Source of the DNA: Gari tellinella
Taxonomy: Eukaryota; Mollusca; Bivalvia; Cardiida; Psammobiidae
Length of the DNA: 64,000 nt
NCBI GenBank assembly: GCA_922989275.2
Contig: OV277864.1
Span: 24,253,550-24,317,549, forward strand
Direction of reading: 5' to 3'
Positions 10,571 through 21,446 of this stretch are shown in pieces (the stretch's first letter is position 1; each line of letters opens with the position of its first letter). The position numbers were made by a program, and so were the translations under genes. Under the pieces are notes generated by a model. It was given only the letters and a program-made list of their open reading frames with translations, did no database searches and had not been told where the DNA came from.

Positions 10571-10820
10571 TACAGTGGAGAATCTGTTATTCTTTCCCGA
10601 TAAACGCGTTTACGCTAAAACTATTTTTTCTTTTACAAACAGTTTGGAGCCAGATCAGACGCCGGGTAACCCGGCGTCTGATCAGGCTACAAACTGTTTG
10701 CCACCAAGATAAACATGAAATATCAGAATTGTCCAAAAGTTGTTCTTTTCTACGTTTTAGTGTTTTGCGTTTGCGTACGTTTACGTTTAAACGGGAAAGA
10801 ATAACAGATTCTCCACTGTA
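10571..10820. mobile_element. Family A MITE, full copy
   Basis: TA-flanked, both ends intact, opposite orientation to the 0.5-kb copy (CCCGATAAACGCG first, GTTTAAACGGGAAAG last). Open reading frames cross the whole element on both strands but are not taken as genes. Confidence 0.92.
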
Positions 10821-11322
10821 GTTGAGGAAAATCATGTTGCCAAACCGTTTGCGCTTTGGTCGAGTCAAGCAGTCAGCCTTCTTGTTTATGACACAATGAA
10901 ACATGAGGGGCCTCCCATGGGGAATTTCTATGTACGATGTCAGCTCAGAGAGTACATGACCTCACGTATACGTCCTATTAGCCAATCAAAAGTGAGGAAA
11001 CTACTTTGCAGTATTATAAATATTCATATCTTATGACAGTGTTTGATACAATATATGTTTTCCCCGCGATATGGAAAGCAACAAGTCAGTACCTATTAGG
11101 TAACAAAAGCTCTTATATCTAGCAGAGAAAATTACCAGACCCCGAGAAACTCGACCTCCGACAAGGACCAATACTGTTTGATTTCACTTTTGTCACCTAG
11201 ATATTGCACATAACCATAATCAATTTACTATAGATGCCGTGGTTCCAATTAGGTATAGCATTTCGGATTAAATGTCAAGTCAGCACAATTTTCGGTGAAC
11301 TTTCTGTTTTATAAGTTTACTA
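10821..11322. other. No gene or recognised element
   Basis: I see neither coding signal nor repeat structure beyond general AT-richness. Confidence 0.5.
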
Positions 11323-11553
11323 TACATGGGGGAAGGCGTTTTATCCGATGTACGTTAAAACTTTTGTTTCAGTGCAAACAGTTTGGAGGCCAGCTCAGAC
11401 GCCGGGTAACCCGGCGTCTGATCAGGTTCCAAACTGTTTGCCACTCAGAATTAAATAGATTGCAAATTTTGTGAACAAGTTGTAATTTTCTACGTTTTAT
11501 TGCAATGTTTCGTTTGCGTTTAAGCGGGAAAGAATAACGTATTATCCACTGTA
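11323..11553. mobile_element. Family A MITE, worn ends
   Basis: Left end mutated to TACATGGGGGAAGG; right end TATTATCCACTGTA. The core is well kept (GACGCCGGGTAACCCGGCGTC). Confidence 0.8.
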
Positions 11554-11631
11554 ACGTGTCTATAAAACGGCTACACTACAAATCATTATTTGAAGCTAAA
11601 TTGACACGAACTGTTTTGATATTGACGGTGT

Positions 11632-11864
11632 TACAGTGGAGTAGACGTTATTCTTTCCCTCTTTAATCCAAACGAAACGCAAACACATTGCATTCAAAAG
11701 ATGGGAAAATCAACTTGACAACTTTGCCTTTTTTATCTTATTCTGAGGGGCAATGAGTCAAAATTGTCAACCAGTGGTTTTTTTTTTTTTTTGTCAATTT
11801 TATTGCATTGCGTTTGTATTTCGATTGCGTTAAAACGAGAGAGAATAACGTATTCCCCACTTTA
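11632..11864. mobile_element. Family A copy without core palindrome
   Basis: TACAGTGGAGTAGACG at the left and ACGTATTCCCCACTTTA at the right. The core is missing and a T17 run lies in its place at about 11778-11794. Confidence 0.75.
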
Positions 11865-12275
11865 TCTGACTGTCTTACATCCTTTTGAACGCCGGTTGGT
11901 CTTATCTTATTCGAAGTTCTATTTCAATCAACCAATTGATATTTAACTATGTATAAACCAATTCTATCGATATACCATAATATATATTTTTTATAATTTA
12001 TAATTATACTAGTATGTTAAAAAGATGTAAAATGGCTTAGAGTTTAGATTTCAGCTTAAATTGCCAGCAGATTTCTTTACACAAATACAATGGTTATTCG
12101 CATCTAGCTTAGATCGTGATCCAAACTGTCTGAAACTCATGTTTGACATTACAAGATGCTACAAATTTGAATTTGAGAGGTAGAAGCAGACGATTGTTGT
12201 TAGCAGAAGCGTGTTCAATTACCACTGTTTGCTGTTTAGATTAGCAGTTTGTGCCCCGTGTGCAGCGTGTAGAGT
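11865..12275. other. No gene or clear element
   Basis: A very AT-rich patch (about 11960-12015) and no coding support. Confidence 0.45.
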
Positions 12276-12374
12276 ACAGTAGAGAAAACGTTTTCTTTCC
12301 AAATAACCCCGGTTACGCTTAAACTATTAATCCCATTGCAAACAGTTTGGAGCCAGATCAGACGCCGGGTAACC
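12276..12374. mobile_element. Family A copy, right half missing
   Basis: TACAGTAGAGAAAACG through GATCAGACGCCGGGTAACC, then an abrupt change to unrelated sequence exactly at the centre of the palindrome. That is consistent with breakage at the hairpin tip. Confidence 0.8.
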
Positions 12375-12938
12375 ATCTGTTAGGATATAGATCAGATTTC
12401 TTATGGCGCATAATCATGACTTCATATTTGGTCTATGTACTCAAATTAAAAGCGTTTGAGCTCAGTACGTCTTGGGCCATTTATGACAAAGGTCAAGGTC
12501 ATTTAGAGGTCAAATAAGCTGAATAAAACTACAAGCATACTTTTAAAGTAACACGGTAGTGTAACCGGGTGTCCTTAATAACTCCTTAAACAGAAGCACC
12601 CAGGATCAAACTCGGGTAGCCAGGTTAACAGGTTGACGACGAGTCCACAGATCAAGGATAAAGGATTAACTGTCATGCACTTGGCCATAAAATTGTGCTT
12701 GTACAGCAAGGCCGTACAAGTGATGATAACCTACACCCATTGACACCCCCCGCTATTTAAATTCACCTCAAATTTCTATATGAGTATGAGAACGACTAGA
12801 GGTGGGAACCTGGTGACTCTGAATTGATAGCGGGTCTGAAAGGGTAACCGTATGTTTCTTTAAAAGTAAAGCTACATAACAAATCGAAAGTGAAATAGAT
12901 TTTGATTCCAAACGAATATGAGTCTAGTCTAGCTATCA
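12375..12938. other. No gene or recognised element
   Basis: Unannotated; GGTCAAGGTCATTTAGAGGT near 12490 is a common low-grade mollusc repeat word. Confidence 0.45.
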
Positions 12939-13109
12939 TAGAGTCTACTCATGAATGCATTGTCTAACTGTCTAGTCATAGAAAGGGGGGGGGGGGGGGG
13001 GGTAGAGTCAACACATGAATGCATTGTCTAACTGTCTAGTCTTAGAGAGGGGGGGGGGGGTAGAGTCTACTCATGAATGCATTGTCTAACTGTCTAGTCT
13101 TAGAGAGGG
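12939..13109. repeat. Three-unit tandem repeat with poly-G tracts
   Basis: A unit of about 45 bp (TAGAGTCTACTCATGAATGC...GTCTAGTCTTAGAGA) is repeated three times. Units are separated by G runs of 18 (12985-13002) and 12 (13049-13060). Unit length differs mainly by G-run length, so slippage is likely. Confidence 0.9.
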
Positions 13110-14645
13110 TCCCATCTCTATTAAAGTCCCCCACTATTCTCTATGTGAGGTTTTTTTTTTTTCAATATATAGATATCGTTCTCGAAGACAAAATCTTGAA
13201 CTGGTACCTTATCAAAACTTAATTTAGACCCCCCCCCCCCCAACCCCTTATTTTCGATTCCTTGAGACTTGAATCTAGACTCTGTGCCTGAATTTTTTTT
13301 ATTAAACTTTAACAAACAAAAAAACACTGGACGTAGAGCTAGCTCACGAAAATGTTTGACACATAAAACAGTGTTTTTAGAAAATCTCAGAATGTCTCGT
13401 CAGTGTTATTTATGTTGACAAACTGTTGGCAAAGGCAAAGGCAAGCTTTATTTAAGGTCGCATATGGTAAACAATCAACATAAGCTCTGTAGAGCTTTTA
13501 TTGCGACAAACAAGGTATCCATTAACATGCATATCGTCCGCTCGCCCGTTTTGACGCTCACCTATTTTGACGCCTTATTTGTTTACTTGTCATTTGACCA
13601 AAGTGACCCCACTGAGGTAGCATGAACACTTCCTATCGTTTGTTAACACACAAAACTAGGCTCTGTTGCTAACATGTGAATGATAACAGATGTTAAGAGA
13701 GAAATATAACATTTCTATCTTTATCAATGCATTTTTATGTATTTTCACTAATGCAATTAACTGCTGAAGTTTACAAGCCGTTTTCTGTATTTAAATAATC
13801 ATGGAATACTTTAATGCTCAGTTGTCAGGAACACCCAATCATTTTTGTCTTGTCTCGTGACAGTTACTAGACAAGCAATATTGTACTGCTATCAAAACAA
13901 TTCACAGTTTAATAGGTGTACGCTAGTATCAAGGAATCTGTGAAAACATGCTGACACGATTACATATGATTACAAATTGGCTTACATACACGCTACAAAT
14001 TTATGAGAAATGCATCTTAGTTTTATTATTTTCATTCCAGACATCCTATGCATTTATGTTTTATGTTTGGAGAATTTTAGGGAGAGTGGGACACAATCAA
14101 AACCCACCCCTTCTTTTAATATGAGTTCCTAGTTACATTTACTCAATTATCTTTATTTATATTTTAAATTGTTCGAAAATGATGCGAAATATGAAACAGA
14201 AATTGATAAACCAAACTCCGTTTTGACTCCCAAGTATGGAATCAAGCACACACAATGCAGCACAGTAGGAAATTTATTTATAACTCCTTAAATAACTCTA
14301 ATATAGGTCAGCAAATCAGAGGTGTCAAAATAGGTTACTCCCAACAATTATGATGGCTTCCTCGGTAGTGTCAAAATGGAGATGCGCTGACCAACTAGGG
14401 CGTGTAAACTTGTACTTTGCATGATTTTTATCATTAATTTTGCACACTTAGCAACATACATAGTTTTAATAACATTCAATTTACAGCTGTCAGAAAATAT
14501 GGCGAGTGTATCGCTTAAGGGCGTCAAAACTGGTAACACTAGGATACTTATCTGGGCATTACATTTACCTTCCTAGTACTACCCTTACAATGCCGAGCGT
14601 CAGGCAAGGGAGCTACTAGTACCGTTTTTATAATGGTCTTTGGTA
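13110..14645. other. No gene seen
   Basis: A poly-C run near 13229-13240 and GCAAAGGCAAAGGCAAGC at 13431 look like low-complexity or retroelement debris. Short reading frames here have no recognisable domain. Confidence 0.45.
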
Positions 14646-14717
14646 TGACCCGGCTGGGGATCGAACCCACAACCTCCCGCCTCGAAAGCGGACACTCTAC
14701 CACTGAGCTATCGAGGC
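14646..14717 (-). tRNA. tRNA-Arg(TCG)-like sequence, possible pseudogene
   Basis: On the minus strand the D arm (GCTC...GAG), the anticodon stem TCCGC/GCGGG with loop TTTCGAG (anticodon TCG) and the T loop TTCGATC fall in correct order over 72 nt. The acceptor arms GCCTCGA and CCGGGTC pair at only about five of seven positions, and the bottom pair of the T stem is G-G. It could be a decayed gene or a tRNA-derived repeat head. Confidence 0.6.
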
Positions 14718-15423
14718 GGTATGTTAAGTATCTTAATGTTGATTCAAGAATCGATACGAAATGATCTTGGGACGAATCGATTCCGGAAACAGTCGGGCAT
14801 CGATATCTAGATCTATGTAAGATTAAAAGAAAATACTTTACAAACCTTCAGTTTACTGTTGAAGTGTCTTAATTCGTTGACTGATCACACATGGTCCTTT
14901 CATTCTGGCGATGTCCACTTCTGACAGCAAAAGTTTGTGTATTGCAGCATCCGTTTGGGTATGGAGTAATAAAATGACGCTCCCGAAAGTTTTCTGAGGA
15001 GCCGCATTTAAACATTACGAGTTTGTCCATTATAGTAATTTAATCCATTAACTCAGAGCATATTGATTTTACCTTGGATATTTCGGCTTTCTCACAAAGC
15101 CTTCATCAACACACTGAGATGAAGTCAGTGGGTATCACGTGACTTTGAGTCGTCACGTGATACCAGTTTGTCCATGATCGTGACGGATTTCATCCAATTT
15201 TTGCTTTTTTTTTCGTGTGAATCAGCGTTCCCTTATCGTTGTCGGCCATGTTGAGAATCAGCGTGAGTACGGTACCCTAGCATACTCAAAGTGAGGTGCT
15301 CAAAGTGAGTACTTGTCACTAGATTCTAGTGCTCAAAAGTTTCATAACCTCGATTTTTTTTACTAAATACTCAGGTTTCGCTAAGTGCTCACATTTGAGC
15401 ATTAGTAAGTACTCAAAAAGTTT
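14718..15423. other. No gene; direct repeat of a CTCAAAA-rich word
   Basis: 'CTCAAAA(A)GTTTCATAACCT' appears at about 15333 and 15412, within a cluster of short AGTGCTCA/GAGTACT words (15275-15430). A separate palindrome at 15131-15164 is listed on its own. Confidence 0.5.
15131..15164. repeat. Perfect 13-bp stem hairpin with CACGTG in the arms
   Basis: GGTATCACGTGAC and its exact complement are separated by 8 nt. Each arm contains an E-box/CACGTG. It could be a transposon core or a regulatory palindrome. Confidence 0.8.
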
Positions 15424-15567
15424 CATAACCTGGGGCCCTGATCAGGCTCCAAACTGTTTGCCACTCAAATAAAAACTGGTTGTCGGAATTGTCAAAAGGT
15501 TGTCATTTCTATATTTCAGTGCAATGCGTTTGCGTTTGGACGAAAGAGTTACGTTTTTTCCACTGTA
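15424..15567. mobile_element. Family A copy, left half missing
   Basis: Starts abruptly inside the core (CCCTGATCAGGCTCCAAAC) and runs to TTTTTCCACTGTA. It is a mirror case of the copy at 12276-12374. Confidence 0.75.
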
Positions 15568-15730
15568 TTGCAGGCCGGTAGCCAACTCGCAATCGATGGC
15601 CATCGACGGCCATCGCTTTCTTAACTGAACGCATGGCAGATGAAACCATTACAGCGACGGCGATTACAAATATATGCTCATACATGTGCACACACAATAA
15701 GACTCACACACGAATATACCCTAAATTATG

Positions 15731-15955
15731 CACAGTAGAGAAACTGCTATTCTTTCCCATTTAAACGCAAAAGAAACGCAAACGCAAATCGCTAAAATGT
15801 AGGAAATTATTGATTTTTTGACATTTCTGATTATTGTTTTTTTCATCTGAGCGGCAAACAGTTTGGAGCCGGATCAAACGCCGGGTTACCCGGCGTCTGA
15901 TCTGGCTCCAACGTGATTACAATTGTAACAATAGTAAGGCGTAAACGCGTTTATT
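15731..15955. mobile_element. Family A MITE, right end truncated
   Basis: Left end CACAGTAGAGAAACTGC; intact core palindrome at about 15853-15910. The sequence leaves the family after GTAAACGCGTTTATT, where the duplicated 16-kb segment begins. Confidence 0.8.
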
Positions 15956-15966
15956 CCACGTTACCT

Positions 15967-16178
15967 ATAAACATGTATTCCTGAACCAAGACTTATAATA
16001 AAGGCTCTGATAATGACGTAATTATATGTAATATGTATGTAATATGTATACGACCAGGACGAATGTGCCTGAATTGTCTAGATCTATATACGGCTCCATT
16101 AACAAACCAGGAATATAACTGCATCGACATCACATAAATCCTGATAATGCTACACTACCAATTTACATTCATTAGTTA
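15967..16178. repeat. Direct duplication, copy 1 (partner 16588-16783)
   Basis: Shares 'GAACCAAGACTTAT.ATAAAG', AATTGTCTAGATCTATATA and ACACTACCAATTTACATTC with the partner. The copies differ by point changes and a TATGTAATATG expansion. Copy 1 is bounded on both sides by family A elements. Confidence 0.85.
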
Positions 16179-16400
16179 CAGTGGAGAAAACGTTATTCTT
16201 TCCCGTTTATACGCCAACTGACGCAAACGCATCGCAATAAAACGTAGAAAAGTACAACATATCGACAATTCTGACTATTTATGTTAATCTGAGTGGCAAA
16301 CAGTTTGAAGCCAGATCAGACGCCGGGTTACCCGGCCTCTGATCTGACTCCAACCAGTTTGAAATGGAAATAATAGTTTTAGTATATAAATGAGTTTTTG
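16178..16400. mobile_element. Family A MITE, right end lost
   Basis: Begins TTACAGTGGAGAAAACG. The core is present (GATCAGACGCCGGGTTACCC then GGCCTCTGATC). The right side fades at GGAAAATAATAAAG without a CACTG end. Confidence 0.75.
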
Positions 16401-16587
16401 GAAAATAATAAAGTAACAGTAAAGTTAGCGCAGCGGTCTCGTGCTGCACGAGAATCATACTTATATCAGTTGGAAAATGTACTTTTATACTTTCGATGTT
16501 ACCTTGCTTACCTATTTACCATTATTAACCATTCTGTTCTACAAATAACTCGGACAAGTCAGAAAAATCTGACAATATAATGTGTAC

Positions 16588-16783
16588 CTATAAAAATGTA
16601 TGCATGAACCAAGACTTATCATAAAGGCTCTGATAATGACGTAATTATATGTAAAACGACCAGGACAAATTTGCCTGAATTGTCTAGATCTATATATGGC
16701 TCCATTAATAAACCAGGAATATGACTGCATCGACATACATAAATGCTGATAATGATACACTACCAATTTACATTCATTAGTTA
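16588..16783. repeat. Direct duplication, copy 2
   Basis: Partner of 15967-16178. Its right edge reads TTAGTTACCATAG, where copy 1 reads TTAGTTACAGTGG, so copy 2 may show the sequence without the family A insertion. Confidence 0.8.
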
Positions 16784-16952
16784 CCATAGTTCTGCCTTCA
16801 ACCCCCAGGAAATGGGTCTCAACTCAATTTAAGTCGATATCAAACGAGGATCAAGCTGAAACAGTGAAAAAAACGTTTTTCTTCACCAAGAAAGGACTGA
16901 GTGTGCTAAACAAGTATTGGAACTTGATCAGACTTCCGGTAACCCAGGAGCT

Positions 16953-17115
16953 GGGACCCGTTTCATAGAACTTCGTACGGCCAATGTTGTCGTAAGTCAG
17001 AATATAAAAGTCTCAATTATTATTCATTTCTCCATTTAATCCTGTTTTGTGACATCTTTTTGAAATCGTCTTGAAACAGATGGCACAAGACAGGATTAGA
17101 TAGAGAAATAAAAAA
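16953..17115. mobile_element. Family G element, partial
   Basis: GGGACCCGTTTCATAG...CTTCGTACGG at the left and GACAGGATTAGATAGAG near the right; the terminal GGGCCC at the right is missing. Confidence 0.65.
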
Positions 17116-17401
17116 TCAAATGTAAGGTAAATTTTGCTTAATTTTGGATACATGACATACACACATATGACCAATTTCTTTTTTGCCATAAGCTATCAAA
17201 CGTCTTAAAGGCTGTCCATCTATTTTCTAATTAAAGGCCACTCATCGGAGTATTGACTGTATCAATCTGGAGGCATAGTGTCGAATGGCGTTATTGGCAG
17301 CAATCTTGAGAGGTATTAAGGCCGTAGTATACCTATCAGGTCACAGAAACTTAGCTACCATATATGCCCTTTACATGTAAAAGAAGAATGACAGTGAACA
17401 G
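17116..17401. other. No gene seen
   Basis: No structure supported by sequence. Confidence 0.4.
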
Positions 17402-17642
17402 TGAATAAGAAAAGTGTTTCATTCCCGTTTAAATGAATCTAAACGCATTGCAATACACACTTAAATGTGGAAAATGGCATGTTTTAGTAGTTAAAAGATG
17501 TAATCTCATCTGAGCGACAGACAGTCCGGTGAGTCGTCGGGTTACCTGGCGTCTAGTTTCGTATCAAACTGTTTGCAATGGAAATATTAAATTAAGCATA
17601 AACGCATAAATTAGTTTGAAATAATAACGTTTTTCCTACAGT
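17402..17642. mobile_element. Family A copy, degenerate
   Basis: CATTCCCGTTTAAATGAATC, CGTCGGGTTACCTGGCGTC and ATAATAACGTTTTTCC keep the family order, ending CTACAGTA. Confidence 0.65.
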
Positions 17643-17704
17643 AACTACACTACTGCTTGTATTAATGGTGGTCTTGATAGAAAACAACGTGACTTTAACC
17701 AGGT

Positions 17705-17954
17705 TACAGTGGAGAATGTGTTGTTCTTTCCCAATAAACGCGTTTACGCTAAAACTATTATTTGCAGTTCAAACAGTTTGGAGCCAGATCAGACACCGGG
17801 TAACCCGGCGTCTGATCAGGCTCCAAATTGTTTGCCACCAAGATAAATATGAATTATCAGAATTGTCCAAAAGTTGTTCTTTTCTACGTTTTAGCGCTTT
17901 GCGTTTGCGTACGTTTGCGTTAAAACGGGAAACAATAACAGATTCTCCACTGTA
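17705..17954. mobile_element. Family A MITE, full copy
   Basis: Both TA-flanked ends intact; the core has one arm changed (GACACCGGG opposite CCCGGCGTC), so one A-C mismatch enters the stem. Confidence 0.9.
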
Positions 17955-18256
17955 TGAGTAAGTTCCGTTTGAGTGTCAATTGAACTCTTTCATTGCCAAT
18001 TATATTGTCTACGTTTATGCTTTGATCGCTTTAGAAATAATAACACGCAAATCAACATACAGCATCAACACTTTTCACTTCATAACTAGTAATGTTTTAC
18101 ATTATTTACACGGCGTTTGTGTTTCGTTTCCTTTAAACAGGAAAGTGGCGTCTTTTCTTATATTATTTACATGTACTCAACAACATCTCTTCAGGAATTA
18201 GAAAACATTGTGTCATTTGTAACCTATTCAAAAAGCAGTTCTTCTGCATGGGCTGC
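17955..18256. other. No gene seen
   Basis: A GCGTTTGTGTTTCG...TTTAAACAGG word at about 18113 may be a trace of family A. Confidence 0.35.
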
Positions 18257-18496
18257 TACAGTAGAGAAAATGTTATTCTTTCCCATTTAAACGCAAACGC
18301 AACGCAATAAAACGTAGAATATGACAACGTTTTGACAATTCTGTTTATTCTTGTTAATCTGAGCGGCAAACAGTTTGGAGCCTGATCAGACGCCGGGTTT
18401 CCCGGCGTCTGATCTGGCTCCAAACTGTTTGCAATGGAAATAATAGTTTTAGCGTTAACGCGTTTATTGGGAAAGAATAACGTTTTCTCCACTGTA
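18257..18496. mobile_element. Family A MITE, full copy
   Basis: TACAGTAGAGAAAATG to TTTTCTCCACTGTA. Core GACGCCGGGTTTCCCGGCGTC has GTTTC in place of GTTAC at the tip. Confidence 0.9.
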
Positions 18497-18536
18497 TAAA
18501 TAAATAAATGGCATTGGTCGCATTGAGCAACGTTCA

Positions 18537-19127
18537 TTAACCCTTTACCTAATATAAGCGCCTTTTAGCGCATTTTAATTTATCCCTCCGCCAAAGAAAA
18601 TAGTTCAAGATTATACAGGCATGACCATGTACAATTAGAAATATTACTTATATACAGCGCTCCCTCTCTACAACGACACCCAATGGGAGACAGAGATTGT
18701 GTGCGTTGTTCGGAGGGAGTCGTTACAGAGAGGGTTATTGGCTTACATTTGCAAACAGCTTACAACCAGATCAGACGCCGCGAAGCTGTTTGTCACTCGT
18801 CATTTATTTATTTTCTGTCAAAATGTCCATTATGTCACTTTAAGAAAGAAAGCAGACGACAATTTTAAGCAGACGACATTGCAGCAGTAAATTGGTTAGA
18901 AATAATCATCTTGTCTAGGGAATTGCGAAAAGTGTCGTTCTAATGAGGGAGTCGTTGTTGGGAGGGCCGTTGTAGAGAGGGAGCGCTGTACTAGCAAGTA
19001 GTGACTTAAAGCAGGTTGAATGTAAAGCAGAATGCGCCTTAGGGCGCATTCTGCTTTACTTTCAACCTACTTTAAGTGTTCACCTGCCTTCAAATTTAAA
19101 AACACAGGCTATGAGGTAAAGGGTTAA
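18537..19127. mobile_element. Family B MITE split by a nested family D element
   Basis: TTAACCCTTTACCTAATA at the left; TGAGGTAAAGGGTTAA at the right. The hairpin (GCAGAATGCGCCTTAGGGCGC...) is intact at about 19010-19075. Family D is inserted at a TA in ACTTATATACTAGC. Confidence 0.9.
18653..18990. mobile_element. Family D MITE (ends CAGCGCTCCCTCTC), TA target
   Basis: Ends CAGCGCTCCCTCTCTACAAC and its complement, TA on each side. The interior holds a shortened version of the shared core (CAAACAGCTTACAACC, GATCAGACGCCGCGAAGC, TGTTTGTCACTCG) and the GCAGACGACAA word also found in family C. Confidence 0.88.
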
Positions 19128-19990
19128 CTCTTATCATGCTGAATGTCGTCTGTTAAAAATACATGTACAATGTTTGCGGGGAAAATAACCATAATTAGTT
19201 TTCTGCTTTTTAAACTTCAAAACTGCTAGCTAAACGTTGCAAAAGGTTCGGATACAAATCAGACGCCACATGACGCGGCGACTGATCTTGATCCGGAACT
19301 GTTCACAAATGTTATTCAAGTGGCGCTTGTCATGATGAAGATAAGATGTTCACACTACGGAATATTGGCACGATTTGTTATGGCAGTGCTAATTAGCCTT
19401 TTGATGTCTCTAATGTATGGATTAGTGGAAGTAACCCTTTGCACAATCATCCATTAACCTTTTACAAGTTGTGAGTGAATTATCTGAACATGTTTAAATC
19501 AGAACGGATCAAGATGAGATGCCGAAATCTCGTCGTCTTATCTGGATCAACACTTGTTGACATCATGATTGAAATTATTAAAATATTGATAGATAGATTT
19601 GCTTTGGAGTATAAGCCGTAGTCTGTCTCAGGGGGGCTTATTTGTATATAACAGCAAATTTAGCCATCTTCTAATTCAAGGGCAAGGTCATATATTCAAA
19701 CAGAATGACAATGATAACATTACCCGGAAACGTATATATACTCGTATATAAATGAAAAATATCGTTTAGTATGTTCAGAAGTTACACACGGAGACGTTGC
19801 CGTTACTGCCACTGCATGAACGATGCAGTAAAGTATCAAGATTCAATCTATGTGATGTAAAAAAATCTTCATTACGACCACCACAAGGAATACTAATTGA
19901 TTGTACTGAAGACAGTTGACAACTTGAATTAAAACAATTTAGTGGTCTTAATAGAGATGTTTTACTGTATAATGGGCTATTAATAGCTAA
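19128..19990. other. No gene; degenerate cores near 19.25 and 19.51 kb
   Basis: About 19245-19310: TTCGGATACAAATCAGACGC...GGCGACTGATCTTGATCCGG. About 19500-19552: GAACGGATCAAGATGAGATG...CTTATCTGGATCAACACTTG. Both are core-like and worn, probably family C. Family boundaries are not visible. Confidence 0.5.
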
Positions 19991-19994
19991 ATAC

Positions 19995-20929
19995 ATGTAT
20001 AAGCAAAATGGAGGTTTTCCATATCATGTTTATATAAAACTATATGAGTCTTTAGTATGGCCAGTGATAAATTATGGAGCCGCGATATGGGGAACAAAAT
20101 CATTCTCATGCATTGATGCCATTCATAAACGTGCGATGAGGTTTTTTCTAGGGACAGGTAAATACACCCCTAATACTGCTGTCATATGAGATATGGGATG
20201 GGATCCAGTCGGTTTGAAACTCTTGAAAAATGTGTCAACATTTTGGGTTAGATGTGTTAATATGGAATCTGAGAGAATTAACAAACATGTACATTTATTC
20301 TGTAACAATCTATCGGACTCGGTGTGTAAAAATTGGGCTTTCATAACCAAATGCATATTTGATAAGTTAGGCCGTAACCAGTTTGCAAATGCTTGTAATT
20401 ATATTTCAAAATCTGATATCATCTGTAATATAAGGTGACTAATACATATATGGCTAAATACAAAGAAAAATGGAGAGATGCTATCAATAGGGAACGTTCA
20501 GTAACAGGATCCGGGCGTAATAAATTAAGAACATATAAATTATTTAAAGAAACCTTTGAATCTGAATACTACGTTAAAATTATCCTTCCATGTAAACACA
20601 GATCGGCTTTGGCTAAGTTAAGATGTGGAGTTGCTCCTTTACGAATAGAAACTGGCAGGAATAAAAGGCTGCCGTTAGAGTGCAGAACCTGTCCATTTTA
20701 TCAAAATGCTGTTGAAACAGAATTACATGTGATTACTGAATGTCTATTATATGAGGACATAAGAACTGAGCTCTATGAAAAGGCAACCAATATTATCGAT
20801 AGTTTTATGTCGAAAACTGACTGTGATAAGTTTAAACTGCTGTTTTCTAGCCCACAACTTGTACGTTTTACTGCCAAATCCTGCTTTAATATTTTAAAAC
20901 GTCGTACAAATCGTTTGTATGATACATAA
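19995..20929 (+). pseudogene. Non-LTR retrotransposon reverse transcriptase, C-terminal part, broken
   Basis: Three reading-frame pieces follow one another: 19995-20189 (WPVINYGAAIWGTKS, KRAMRFFLGTGKYTPN), 20193-20438 (MGWDPVGLKLLKNV, FWVRCVNM) and 20435-20929, with a zinc-binding-like CRTC...ELHVITEC near the end. This order is typical of the C-terminal region of LINE-type reverse transcriptases, after the catalytic domain. The first two pieces share a frame and are split by one TGA; the last is in another frame. The catalytic part is absent, as expected for 5'-truncated copies. Confidence 0.8.
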
Positions 20930-21396
20930 TGTGTGCAATAACAAATACAAGTGATCATGTTTATTCCATGTAAATATGAAATTCTTATGATTGTATATAA
21001 TGTAACGTGTTTTGTTTAAACCTATAGCTTGTTATTATTTCGTCCATGTACATTTTGCTAATCAAGTTATCATTGATCTGATCAATGGTTAGACTGGATT
21101 TCTTATAAGAATTACTTAAGTACGCATGTAAATGCATTTTTTGAAAATCAGATTTTAAAATAAATTTTATGGCAGGTTTTAGATTTGAGATTAGCACTAT
21201 TTACATGGTTTTAGTTTTAGTGCTAGGAGTTGCTTTGAATAATTGATACTTGAAATATGAGTTTCAGAAACATAGTGTGTTGTGATAAGTAATACATAGT
21301 CTCTTATAATTCTTATTTGAATGGCATGGTTAACGTTATGACGAAATGTATATTATGTTTGTACATGTATTATGAACCATGATGAGACTGAAAAAA
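20930..21396 (+). mobile_element. 3' untranslated tail of the non-LTR element
   Basis: AT-rich sequence following the pseudogene and ending GATGAGACTGAAAAAAAAA near 21396. A short A tail is consistent with target-primed integration. The left junction of the whole insertion is near 19990. Confidence 0.55.
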
Positions 21397-21446
21397 AAAT
21401 ATATATATGGGCAAACCAAAAAAGTTCCTTTAACGAGATATACTAT

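Noticed and set aside
12590..12660. tRNA or SINE head on the minus strand (ACCCGAGTTTGATCCTGGG)
   Set aside because: Only a weak B-box-like word; no A box at the right distance and no foldable arms.
19775..19996. 73-codon minus-strand frame before the LINE remnant
   Set aside because: No recognisable domain, and it overlaps the presumed 5' junction of the truncated element.
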